Positions 8,529-14,668 of a DNA stretch of 16,883 nt are shown piece after piece (the first letter of the stretch is position 1; each line of letters starts with the position of its first letter). Origin of the DNA: an uncultured Verrucomicrobiales bacterium (lineage in GTDB: Bacteria > Verrucomicrobiota > Verrucomicrobiia > Verrucomicrobiales > Akkermansiaceae). The translations under genes were made by a program, and so were the position numbers. The DNA lies in NCBI GenBank assembly GCA_937905985.1, contig CALCWC010000038.1, forward strand, positions 1-16,883, read 5' to 3'. The notes under the pieces were generated by a model. That model saw only the letters and a program-made list of their open reading frames with translations, had not been told where the DNA came from and made no database searches.

Positions 8529-9050
8529 CTACACGGTGGACCCCGGTCTGTAGATGGTGCGCCCGGCGTTCACGTACTCCTGCAGCACCCGCCGCCCGGA
8601 ATCCACCGCAATGTTGCCGTGCACGGCTATGCCGCGCTTGCGGAACTGCTCCTGCCAGTCCGGCTTGAAGCCTTCGTCGAACCCCGTGATGGCCTCCACC
8701 TCTGCGCTGGGTACGCCGTAGTACACGGATTTGATGCCGGACCACATGATGCCGCCCAGGCACATGATGCAGGGCTCCGCCGTGATGTAGATGGAGAGGT
8801 TGAAGGGTGCCAGGTCGTAGGTGCCCAAGGCCTTCTGCGCGGCGCGGATGGCGTTCATCTCCGCGTGGGAGTTGCTGCAGCGCTCCTGCACCACCGTGTT
8901 GGCGGCCTTGGCCACCAGCGTGCCGTCTGCGCGGTACACAGCCGCCAGGAACGGCCCGCAGCCGTCCTTGCGGATTCGCTCCCGCAGCTCATCCTGCAGC
9001 CCGCGGATGATTTTCTCCGCCGTTTCCCCACAAGGTGCCGAATTTCCCAT
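8529..9050 (-). CDS. Cytidine/guanine deaminase-family protein (GuaD-like)
   Basis: A 173-residue zinc-dependent deaminase of the nucleoside/tRNA deaminase fold. The zinc site is complete: H62-A-E64 supplies one ligand and the catalytic proton shuttle, and P93-C94-I-M-C97 supplies the other two ligands. The stretch GGIMWSGIKSVYYG, with its Trp after the zinc motif, and a later FDEGF resemble bacterial guanine deaminase (GuaD) more than TadA, which usually has AGAI there. The C-terminal part (about 130-173) is longer than in Bacillus GuaD. The likely reaction is guanine to xanthine in purine salvage, but cytosine or another base cannot be excluded, so no symbol is given. It follows the lipoprotein gene by 61 bp and has its own promoter. 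The fold is certain; the substrate is not. Confidence 0.88.
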   Translation of the reverse strand: MGNSAPCGETAEKIIRGLQDELRERIRKDGCGPFLAAVYRADGTLVAKAANTVVQERCSNSHAEMNAIRAAQKALGTYDLAPFNLSIYITAEPCIMCLGGIMWSGIKSVYYGVPSAEVEAITGFDEGFKPDWQEQFRKRGIAVHGNIAVDSGRRVLQEYVNAGRTIYRPGSTV

Positions 9051-9056
9051 GCTGCC

Positions 9057-9085
9057 ATCCTACCACCGCCGCTCGCCCCATACAA
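9057..9085 (-). promoter_or_regulatory. Deaminase promoter, leaderless layout
   Basis: TTGTAT (9080-9085) lies 17 bases from TAGGAT (9057-9062) on the minus strand, with TGG before it as an extended -10. Six bases (GGCAGC) then lead to the ATG at 9050. The arrangement is nearly identical to that of dsbD. Confidence 0.55.
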
Positions 9086-9095
9086 GCAGAAACGG

Positions 9096-9110
9096 CGGGG
9101 GCTACCCCCG
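9096..9110 (-). terminator. Weak hairpin after the lipoprotein gene
   Basis: CGGGGG pairs with CCCCCG around a 3-base loop, one base beyond the lipoprotein stop codon. On the minus strand only a TTT follows a few bases later, so termination would be inefficient. Some read-through into the deaminase gene is possible. Confidence 0.35.
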
Positions 9111-9111
9111 G

Positions 9112-9945
9112 CTAATTGGGGCTTGGAGGAGCGGAGTACACCCCGCCGTTTCTCCATACAGGCTCGAATTTTTTCCATTCATCGAGATTGGCGTAGGGCT
9201 CGCTGGCGCCCCAGAAGCGGTAGCTGTCCTTGTGCCAGGGGAGCTTGCGCTTGAATTCCTGCTTGAAATCCGCGGCCAGGTTCATGGCGAAGGTTGTTTC
9301 ACATTCGAACGGAATGAGCCAGGAATGGTTGATTTTCTCGCTCTCCGCTTTAAAGGCCCGCCTGTAGGCTTCCCGGTTCTTGCAGAGCAAGGCATCCAGC
9401 CTGGCGGGGGCAATGCCGTAGTGGGCGCACACCATTTGCTTCACGCGGTCGCAGAGTGCCTGTGTGGGCGCATCCAACGCCTGCGGGGGGAGAAACACCT
9501 CCACCATGCACACGCTCATCAGCAGGGAGTGCATCTCCAGCTCCAGGTTTGCGCTCCGCGGGCGGGGGGATGCCCATTCCTCGCTTCCCTGCTTCTGCAG
9601 GTTGGACCAGATGCGCGCGCCATCGTCCGCAAATTGGACGACGATATGGCTGTTCGACTTGAAGTTGTCGCAGAAATCGTGCTTGAGGGTTTGGCCTTCA
9701 CGGAGGCTGCGGATGACGAGACCGTTGGCGTGCTCCGGCTGCATCCATCCCATTCCGAGCAGAACGGGCAGGGAGCATTCTGCCCCGCCGCGAAACTGGC
9801 GGTAGCGGAAGGAGATGGCGTTGGTGCGCCCGGCGGTGCCGGGAACCGCCACGTTGTCCTCCGGGTATGATTCTCTGATGCACCCCGGCAGCACCCAAGG
9901 CAGCATGGATGCCAAAAGCAGTATGATGGCTGTCTTGTGTTTCAT
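9112..9945 (-). CDS. Putative lipoprotein of unknown function, Cys-rich
   Basis: I do not recognise this 277-residue protein. It begins with a lipoprotein signal peptide: two lysines, a hydrophobic stretch and a V-L-P-G-C22 lipobox, so the mature protein would be lipid-anchored at C22. The mature part is predicted soluble, with no further membrane segment. It carries seven more cysteines spread over the sequence, unusual for a small lipoprotein. The middle holds an Arg/Pro-rich patch, and the C-terminal third is rich in Trp, Lys and aromatic residues (KKFEPVWRNGG). It sits between gpmI and the deaminase gene, with its own promoter and with the gpmI terminator upstream, so context gives no clear function. 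Proximity to dsbD fits a need for disulfide handling, but this is only an inference. Confidence 0.75.
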   Translation of the reverse strand: MKHKTAIILLLASMLPWVLPGCIRESYPEDNVAVPGTAGRTNAISFRYRQFRGGAECSLPVLLGMGWMQPEHANGLVIRSLREGQTLKHDFCDNFKSNSHIVVQFADDGARIWSNLQKQGSEEWASPRPRSANLELEMHSLLMSVCMVEVFLPPQALDAPTQALCDRVKQMVCAHYGIAPARLDALLCKNREAYRRAFKAESEKINHSWLIPFECETTFAMNLAADFKQEFKRKLPWHKDSYRFWGASEPYANLDEWKKFEPVWRNGGVYSAPPSPN

Positions 9946-9953
9946 CTATCCCC

Positions 9954-9983
9954 TATTAAGCACGCCGCGGCGGTTTTGTGCAA
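9954..9983 (-). promoter_or_regulatory. Lipoprotein gene promoter
   Basis: TTGCAC (9978-9983) lies 18 bases from TTAATA (9954-9959) on the minus strand, with TGC forming an extended -10. Eight bases, including GGGG, separate the -10 from the ATG. Transcription would start within about two bases of the start codon. The GGGG could be a poor ribosome-binding site only if transcription began further upstream. Confidence 0.5.
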
Positions 9984-10002
9984 TAAAAATCACACAATGA
10001 TG

Positions 10003-10033
10003 AAAAAAGTTCCCCGGCGTTACCGCCGGGGAA
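10003..10033 (-). terminator. Intrinsic terminator of gpmI
   Basis: A perfect 10-bp stem (10010-10019 with 10024-10033, 4-base loop) is followed on the minus strand by a run of six T's after one C (A-run at 10003-10008 on the plus strand). It lies about 35 bases past the gpmI stop and just before the lipoprotein promoter, cleanly separating the two genes. Confidence 0.9.
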
Positions 10034-10055
10034 CCCAAATAGTATCTAGTAAATC

Positions 10056-10079
10056 CCTTGCGGGCTTCAGCCCACAAGG
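10056..10079 (-). other. Hairpin with the gpmI stop codon in its loop
   Basis: CCTTG and GGGC (10056-10065) pair with GCCC and CAAGG (10070-10079) with one C/A mismatch. The minus-strand loop is TGAA, containing the gpmI TGA. Its role is unknown; the true terminator follows further downstream. Confidence 0.4.
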
Positions 10080-11599
10080 CTGTGTCCCGTCATCTCCGCG
10101 GGCTGGGCCACGCCCAGCAGGTGGAGCAGGGTGGGGGAGATGTCCGCCAGGATGCCGTCCGTCACCTTCACGCTGTCCTGGTCAGGACCGCAGTAGATGA
10201 GATCCACCAGATTGGTGGTGTGGGCGGTGTTGGGGGAGCCGTCCGGGTTGATCATGTTCTCGCAGTTGCCGTGGTCTGCGCAGATGAGGCAGCAGCCGCC
10301 CAGCTCGCGGATCTTGGTCACGCACTTCTCCAGGGCCTTGTCCACGGCGGCGCAGGCGGCAATGCCGGCCTCCAGGTACCCGGTGTGGCCCACCATGTCC
10401 GGGTTGGCGAAGTTCATGATGGCCACGTCGTACTTGTCGATGGCCTCCACAAACTTGTCGGCCACCTCGGCCACGCTCATCTGGGGCTTGAGGTCGTAAG
10501 TAGCCACCTCGCGGGGGGAGGGAACGAGGATGCGGTCCTCGCCCTCGAACTGGTTCTCCACGCCGCCGTTGAAGAAGAAGGTGACGTGGGCGTACTTCTC
10601 TGTCTCGGCAATGCGGAGCTGCTTGAGGCCGGCGTTGGCCACGACCTCGCCGAAGATGTTGGCAAGCTTCTCCTGCTCAAAGACGATGGGGGAGGGGTAG
10701 CAAGCCTCGTACTCGGACATGGTGATGTAGTGCACCTTGGGCATGCACTCGCGGTCGAAACCGTCGAAATCCGGGTAGATGAGCGCGCGAGAGAACTCGC
10801 GGGCGCGGTCTGCGCGGAAGTTGAAGAAGTACACCACATCGTTGTCGCGCACGCGCTGCGTGTTGGCCTCCACAAACACGGCGGGCTTCATGAACTCGTC
10901 CGTCACGTCCGCCTCGTAGCTCTTCTTGGCGTATTCCGCGGGCGTGCAGTTGCACACCTCGCCGCGGCCCAGAACGATGGCGTCCCAGCCCACCTTCACG
11001 CGGTCCCAGCGCTTGTCGCGGTCCATGGCGTAGAAGCGGCCCACTACGGTGGCAATCTTGGCGCCGTAGGGAGCCACGGCGTCCTGCAGCTGCTGCAGGT
11101 AGCCCGCGCCGCTCTTGGGATCGGTGTCGCGGCCGTCCATGATGGCGTGGATGAAGATATCCTTCACGCCGGCCTCCGCGGCAATCTTCACGATGCCGAT
11201 GAGGTGGTCGATGTGGGAGTGCACGCCGCCGTCGGACACCAGGCCCATCAGGTGCAGGCGGGTGGCCTTGGCCTTGCCGAAGGCTTCCGTAATCACGGGG
11301 TTCTTGGCAAGCGAGCCGTCCTGGATGGCGTTGGTGATGCGGCAGAGGTCCTGGTACACCACGCGGCCGGCCCCCAGGTTCAGGTGGCCCACCTCGGAGT
11401 TGCCCATCTGGCCGTCCGGCAGACCCACGTCCTGCCCGGAGGCACCCAGCATCGCGTGCGGGCACGTGGCCAGCAGCTTGTCGGTAAAGGGAGTATCGGC
11501 CAGCACCGTGGCATCGCCGGTCTTGGCGGCCACCTCCGGCCCTTGGGGATTGCGGCCCCAACCATCACGGATAATCAGTACAACAGGTTTGTTTGCCAT
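10067..11599 (-). CDS. gpmI: 2,3-bisphosphoglycerate-independent phosphoglycerate mutase
   Basis: This cytoplasmic glycolytic enzyme interconverts 3- and 2-phosphoglycerate using two manganese ions and a phosphoserine intermediate. The 510 residues match the family's usual length of about 510. D12 in RDGWG binds metal, and S68 in MGNSEVGH is the catalytic serine. SDGGVHSH, the GRFYAMDRDKRWDR stretch, FNFRADRARE, NPDMVGHTG and ADHGNCE are the other conserved metal and substrate motifs, all intact. The frame is open 14 codons further upstream, but MANKPVVLIIRDGWG is the standard start and lies seven bases after a good -10 element. It is transcribed alone: its own promoter, its own terminator, and divergent from the ankyrin-like gene. 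Confidence 0.97.
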   Translation of the reverse strand: MANKPVVLIIRDGWGRNPQGPEVAAKTGDATVLADTPFTDKLLATCPHAMLGASGQDVGLPDGQMGNSEVGHLNLGAGRVVYQDLCRITNAIQDGSLAKNPVITEAFGKAKATRLHLMGLVSDGGVHSHIDHLIGIVKIAAEAGVKDIFIHAIMDGRDTDPKSGAGYLQQLQDAVAPYGAKIATVVGRFYAMDRDKRWDRVKVGWDAIVLGRGEVCNCTPAEYAKKSYEADVTDEFMKPAVFVEANTQRVRDNDVVYFFNFRADRAREFSRALIYPDFDGFDRECMPKVHYITMSEYEACYPSPIVFEQEKLANIFGEVVANAGLKQLRIAETEKYAHVTFFFNGGVENQFEGEDRILVPSPREVATYDLKPQMSVAEVADKFVEAIDKYDVAIMNFANPDMVGHTGYLEAGIAACAAVDKALEKCVTKIRELGGCCLICADHGNCENMINPDGSPNTAHTTNLVDLIYCGPDQDSVKVTDGILADISPTLLHLLGVAQPAEMTGHSLVG

Positions 11600-11606
11600 G
11601 CGCGTC

Positions 11607-11635
11607 ACCATACCACAACCGCCATGCTTTGTGAA
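11607..11635 (-). promoter_or_regulatory. gpmI promoter, leaderless layout
   Basis: TTCACA (11630-11635, 5 of 6 to consensus) lies 17 bases from TATGGT (11607-11612) on the minus strand, with TGG completing an extended -10. Seven bases separate the -10 from the gpmI ATG at 11599. Confidence 0.6.
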
Positions 11636-11677
11636 GCGCAAACAGCGTGCGTTGAAACGAGACCTGTTTGCATGTGG

Positions 11678-11706
11678 AAAAAAATGAACTTTTTTTCATT
11701 TTTTTT
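11678..11706. promoter_or_regulatory. AT-rich inverted repeat between divergent promoters
   Basis: A run of seven A's plus TGAA (11678-11688) is perfectly complementary to TTCA plus T's (11695-11705), giving 11-bp arms and a 6-base centre. It sits in the spacer between gpmI and the ankyrin-like gene and touches the latter's -35 region. It could be an UP element, a protein-binding dyad or intrinsically bent DNA. It stands out sharply from the G/C-rich surroundings. Confidence 0.55.
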
Positions 11707-11733
11707 GTGCATTTGCCCCTCGGCGTGTATTAT
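11705..11733 (+). promoter_or_regulatory. Promoter of the ankyrin-like gene
   Basis: TTGTGC (11705-11710) lies 17 bases from TATTAT (11728-11733, 5 of 6 to consensus). Predicted transcription starts near 11740, only about five bases before the ATG at 11745. An AGGGGGT at 11734-11740 resembles a Shine-Dalgarno sequence but would be mostly upstream of that start. Confidence 0.5.
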
Positions 11734-11744
11734 AGGGGGTAGAT

Positions 11745-13052
11745 ATGAATACAACAGACAATACCAATCGGAAGCCTCGGCGGCGGTGGCCGCGCGTGCT
11801 GGCGTGGGTGGGCGGCAGCCTGCTGGCCCTGCTTTTGCTGGCCTGCGCCGTGGGCGCATACTGGCTCTACGGCTGGAAACTGGGCAGCCTGAGCTTCCAT
11901 GAGAGCTGGACCCCGCAGGAACGGCAAGTGCTGACGGAGTTCGACGACTACCTTTGCTCTCCCGCCCGTCGGGATGATTGCCTGGGGGTGTTTGACTCGA
12001 TGAGTGCCGCGTTTGGCCCGGCTGTTTCCATGGATGGGTGGCAAGCGGGCCTGGCTGCCGATTTCGGGCTGAAATGCTTGTGCGGCAAAACGCGCGATTT
12101 GCTCAAGGAGGTGGCATCCTCCGGCAATGCGGATGCGCGCAGCTTGGAAACCCAGACCAACCTGGTGCCGCTGGCCCTGGCGGTCGACAGCTTGGATGCG
12201 GCGCGCCTCCTGGTGGTGAAGGGGGCGGACCCCAACTGCACCTTGGACATAGCGAATCTGGTGCCCGAGGCTCAGCAGATGAAACATACTAAGGAGGGGG
12301 CCTTCGATATCTTGGTGGCTCACAACAATACCTTCAAACAGCCCTATACCCATCAGGAGCGCAAGGATTTCCTGGCCTTCCTGCTGGAGCACGGCGCCAC
12401 TTGGGACAAGGCCGCCTGCATGCCGGAGCTGTCGTGGCAGATTCTTTTCATTTCGGGTGAACCCGAGGAGGAGAAGGCGGATTTATTCATCTGGGCGCTG
12501 GAGCACGGCTACAAGGTGAATTGGAAAAACAAGGACACATACTCGTTTATATCGATCATGGCTAGCCGCCGCCATCTGGTGCGCATGCTGGAGGCTCTGG
12601 AGCGCACCGGCCAGCTGCAGGGCCCCATGCTCATCACCCCGCTGCAGGCATTGTGCGTGGAGAGCGCTCCGGAGCAGCAGGTGCCGGAAGCCATGGAGTG
12701 GCTGCTCGCCCGCGGGTCGGACCCCAACGGCCAGGCGGACAAGGATGCCACCGATGCCGTTTATGCGCTCCTTGGGGAAGACGGTCCTTCCCCAAGGAGG
12801 TACGATAAGCCGTCCAAGCGCCCGCTTTGCCTGCTGATGGATTCACTGGGTTCCCGTGCGTACTATGATGTGGATGAGGATGAAGAGGCGGTCCGCGCCG
12901 TCTTGCTCAAAGAGCTGGAAATCCTGCTGCGCCATGGCGCCAAGGCGGATGCTCTCCTGGAGCCGGGCTCGCGTTTGCTGCAAGGCATCCCCCGCGTGAA
13001 GGAGCTCCTGGACAGGTACGGCGTGGAATATAGGACGATTCCCTCTGCCTGA
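11745..13052 (+). CDS. Membrane-anchored ankyrin-repeat-like protein
   Basis: A 435-residue protein with a short basic N-terminus (RKPRRR), one membrane helix (about residues 18-42) and a large soluble part. By the positive-inside rule the soluble part is periplasmic. Several segments fit degenerate ankyrin repeats, with helix pairs ending in a G-A/S-D-P-N turn: about 134-168 (LAVDSLDAARLLVVKGADPN), about 207-222 (LAFLLEHGATWD), about 298-345 (MEWLLARGSDPN) and about 359-405 (LEILLRHGAKAD). Such repeats mediate protein-protein contacts; no enzymatic motif is visible. The start is supported by the promoter directly upstream and the basic N-terminus. An unusual 13-bp inverted repeat lies inside the gene (12768-12799). 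It is divergent from gpmI and is followed by proS, which has its own promoter. The binding partner is unknown. Confidence 0.82.
   Translation: MNTTDNTNRKPRRRWPRVLAWVGGSLLALLLLACAVGAYWLYGWKLGSLSFHESWTPQERQVLTEFDDYLCSPARRDDCLGVFDSMSAAFGPAVSMDGWQAGLAADFGLKCLCGKTRDLLKEVASSGNADARSLETQTNLVPLALAVDSLDAARLLVVKGADPNCTLDIANLVPEAQQMKHTKEGAFDILVAHNNTFKQPYTHQERKDFLAFLLEHGATWDKAACMPELSWQILFISGEPEEEKADLFIWALEHGYKVNWKNKDTYSFISIMASRRHLVRMLEALERTGQLQGPMLITPLQALCVESAPEQQVPEAMEWLLARGSDPNGQADKDATDAVYALLGEDGPSPRRYDKPSKRPLCLLMDSLGSRAYYDVDEDEEAVRAVLLKELEILLRHGAKADALLEPGSRLLQGIPRVKELLDRYGVEYRTIPSA
12768..12799 (+). repeat. Perfect 13-bp inverted repeat inside the coding region
   Basis: Bases 12768-12780 are perfectly complementary to 12787-12799, with a 6-base loop. 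It encodes part of LLGEDGPSPRRY, between two ankyrin-like segments, without breaking the frame. The transcript would form a strong hairpin here. Confidence 0.8.
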
Positions 13053-13057
13053 GGGAA
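13039..13057 (+). other. Hairpin across the stop codon of the ankyrin-like gene
   Basis: TTCCCTC (13039-13045) pairs with GAGGGAA (13051-13057) around a 5-base loop. The TGA stop (13050-13052) straddles the loop and the 3' arm. No T-run follows, so it is at best a weak terminator. Confidence 0.4.
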
Positions 13058-13090
13058 GTCCGTCATGGTCAATCGCCAATCGTAAAACCC

Positions 13091-13118
13091 TTGACTTTTC
13101 GCCTTCATTCCCTATCAT
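13091..13118 (+). promoter_or_regulatory. proS promoter, leaderless layout
   Basis: TTGACT (13091-13096, 5 of 6) lies 16 bases from TATCAT (13113-13118, 5 of 6). This is the best sigma70-like promoter in the window. Six bases separate the -10 from the proS ATG at 13125, which puts transcription start on the start codon. Confidence 0.7.
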
Positions 13119-13124
13119 AGCGGC

Positions 13125-14645
13125 ATGGCACAACAGAACGCAATATCTCCCACGCGCGCCGAGAATTTCCCCGAGTGGTACCAGCAGGTCATCAAGGCCG
13201 CCGACATGGCGGAAAACTCCGAGGTCCGAGGCTGTATGGTCATCAAGCCCTGGGGCTACGCCATCTGGGAGCTCATCCAGCAGCAGCTCGACGCTGAATT
13301 CAAGCGCACCGGGCACACCAACGCCTATTTCCCCATGCTCATCCCCGTGGCCTACCTGGAGAAGGAGGCCGAGCACGCCGAGGGATTCGCCACCGAGTGC
13401 GCCGTGGTCACCCACCACCGCCTGGAGGCCGTGAAGGACCCCGAAACCGGCAAGACCAAGATGATTCCCGCGGGCGAGCTCACCGACAAGTACGTGATCC
13501 GCCCGACCTCCGAGACGGTGATCGGCGCGGCGTTCTCCCGCTGGCTGGAATCCTACCGCGACCTGCCGTTCAAGGTGAACCAGTGGTGCAACGTGATGCG
13601 CTGGGAGATGCGCCCGCGCATTTTCCTGCGCACGGCGGAGTTCCTGTGGCAGGAGGGCCACACAGCGCACGAGACCCGCGAGGAGGCGGAAATCGAAACC
13701 GCCACCATGCACAAGGTGTACGAGGACTTCCAGCGCGATGTGCTGGCCGTGCCGTCCATCCCCGGTGAGAAGACCGAGCACGAGCGCTTCCCCGGCGCCG
13801 TCCGCACCTTCACCGTGGAGGCCATGGTGCAGGACCGCAAGGCCATCCAGGCCGGCACCTCCCACTTCCTCGGACAGAACTTTGCCAAGGCCCAGAACAT
13901 CTCCTTTGCCGGCCGCAACAATGAGCGCCAGTTCGCCTGGACCACCTCCTGGGGCGTGTCCACCCGCATGATCGGCACGCTCATCATGGCCCACTCCGAC
14001 GACGACGGCCTGGTGTGCCCGCCCCGCGTGGCCCCGCGCCAAATCGTCATCATCCCGGTCACTCCCAAGCCGGAGAGCCGCCAGGCCATCCTGGACCACT
14101 GCCAGGCGCTGGCGGACAAGCTCTCCGCCATGTCGTTCCACGGCCTGCCGCTGCGCGTCATCGTGGACGACCGCGACCTCAACGGCGGCACCAAGAAATG
14201 GGAGTGGATCAAGAAAGGCGTGCCCGTGCGCGTGGAAATCGGCCCGCGCGACTTGGAGAAGGGCAGCGTCTGCATCTGCCGCCGCGACCAGGACACCAAC
14301 GCCAAGGCCTTCATGCCGGAAAGCGAGTTCGTGGACGGCGCGGTGCAGCTGCTGGAGGACATCCAGAACGCCCTGCTCAAGCGCCAGCGCGACTTCCGCG
14401 ACAGCCACATCCGCCCCTGCAACAGCCTTGATGAGCTGAAGGCCAACTTCGCAGGCGAGGGCGACGCCGACTGGCTGCTCTGCCCGTGGGACGGCTCCCC
14501 GGAGCAGGAGGAGGAGCTGGCCAAGAGCCTGCGCATCTCCATCCGCTGCATTCCGCAGGGTGAAATGGGCGTGGGCCCGGAAGCCCCCTGCATCCTCACC
14601 GGACGCCCCACCACGCGCCGCGTGCTCTGGGCCAGAAGCTACTAA
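13125..14645 (+). CDS. proS: Prolyl-tRNA synthetase, archaeal/eukaryote type
   Basis: Charges tRNA-Pro with proline in the cytoplasm. At 506 residues, without the editing insertion of the E. coli-type enzyme and with a C-terminal ARSY ending, it is the short archaeal/eukaryote-type form found in some bacteria. Class II motifs are clear: RPTSETVIG, then RWEMRPRIFLRTAEFLWQEGHT for motif 2, and GVSTRMIGTLIMAH for motif 3. An anticodon-binding domain follows (about 300-400, VIIPV to NGGTKKWEWIKKGVPVRVE). The C-terminal domain normally binds zinc through four cysteines. Here W455-D456-G457, Q461 and T492 replace three of them, and only C489 remains. The SGNH-like gene starts 23 bases after the stop and has no visible promoter, so the two are probably co-transcribed. 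The start is supported by the promoter immediately upstream. Confidence 0.96.
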   Translation: MAQQNAISPTRAENFPEWYQQVIKAADMAENSEVRGCMVIKPWGYAIWELIQQQLDAEFKRTGHTNAYFPMLIPVAYLEKEAEHAEGFATECAVVTHHRLEAVKDPETGKTKMIPAGELTDKYVIRPTSETVIGAAFSRWLESYRDLPFKVNQWCNVMRWEMRPRIFLRTAEFLWQEGHTAHETREEAEIETATMHKVYEDFQRDVLAVPSIPGEKTEHERFPGAVRTFTVEAMVQDRKAIQAGTSHFLGQNFAKAQNISFAGRNNERQFAWTTSWGVSTRMIGTLIMAHSDDDGLVCPPRVAPRQIVIIPVTPKPESRQAILDHCQALADKLSAMSFHGLPLRVIVDDRDLNGGTKKWEWIKKGVPVRVEIGPRDLEKGSVCICRRDQDTNAKAFMPESEFVDGAVQLLEDIQNALLKRQRDFRDSHIRPCNSLDELKANFAGEGDADWLLCPWDGSPEQEEELAKSLRISIRCIPQGEMGVGPEAPCILTGRPTTRRVLWARSY

Positions 14646-14668
14646 TCCACAGCACACCCCGGTTCCCC

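Noticed and set aside
6289..8553. Long open frames antisense to dsbD
   Set aside because: Same codon-register effect; dsbD on the other strand has all domains and catalytic cysteines.
11600..11641. Upstream extension of the gpmI reading frame
   Set aside because: The extra 14 codons overlap the gpmI promoter, and the family start MANKPVVLIIRDGWG fits the later ATG.
11734..11740. AGGGGGT as the Shine-Dalgarno site of the ankyrin-like gene
   Set aside because: It directly follows a good -10 element, so most of it would not be transcribed. It remains possible only if transcription starts further upstream.
10058..11902. 614-codon open frame antisense to gpmI running past it
   Set aside because: It is a shadow of gpmI in the complementary register; gpmI is intact with every catalytic motif.
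12843..14657. 604-codon open frame antisense to proS
   Set aside because: It has the Gly/Ala/Val/His-rich shadow composition, and proS on the plus strand is complete and conserved.
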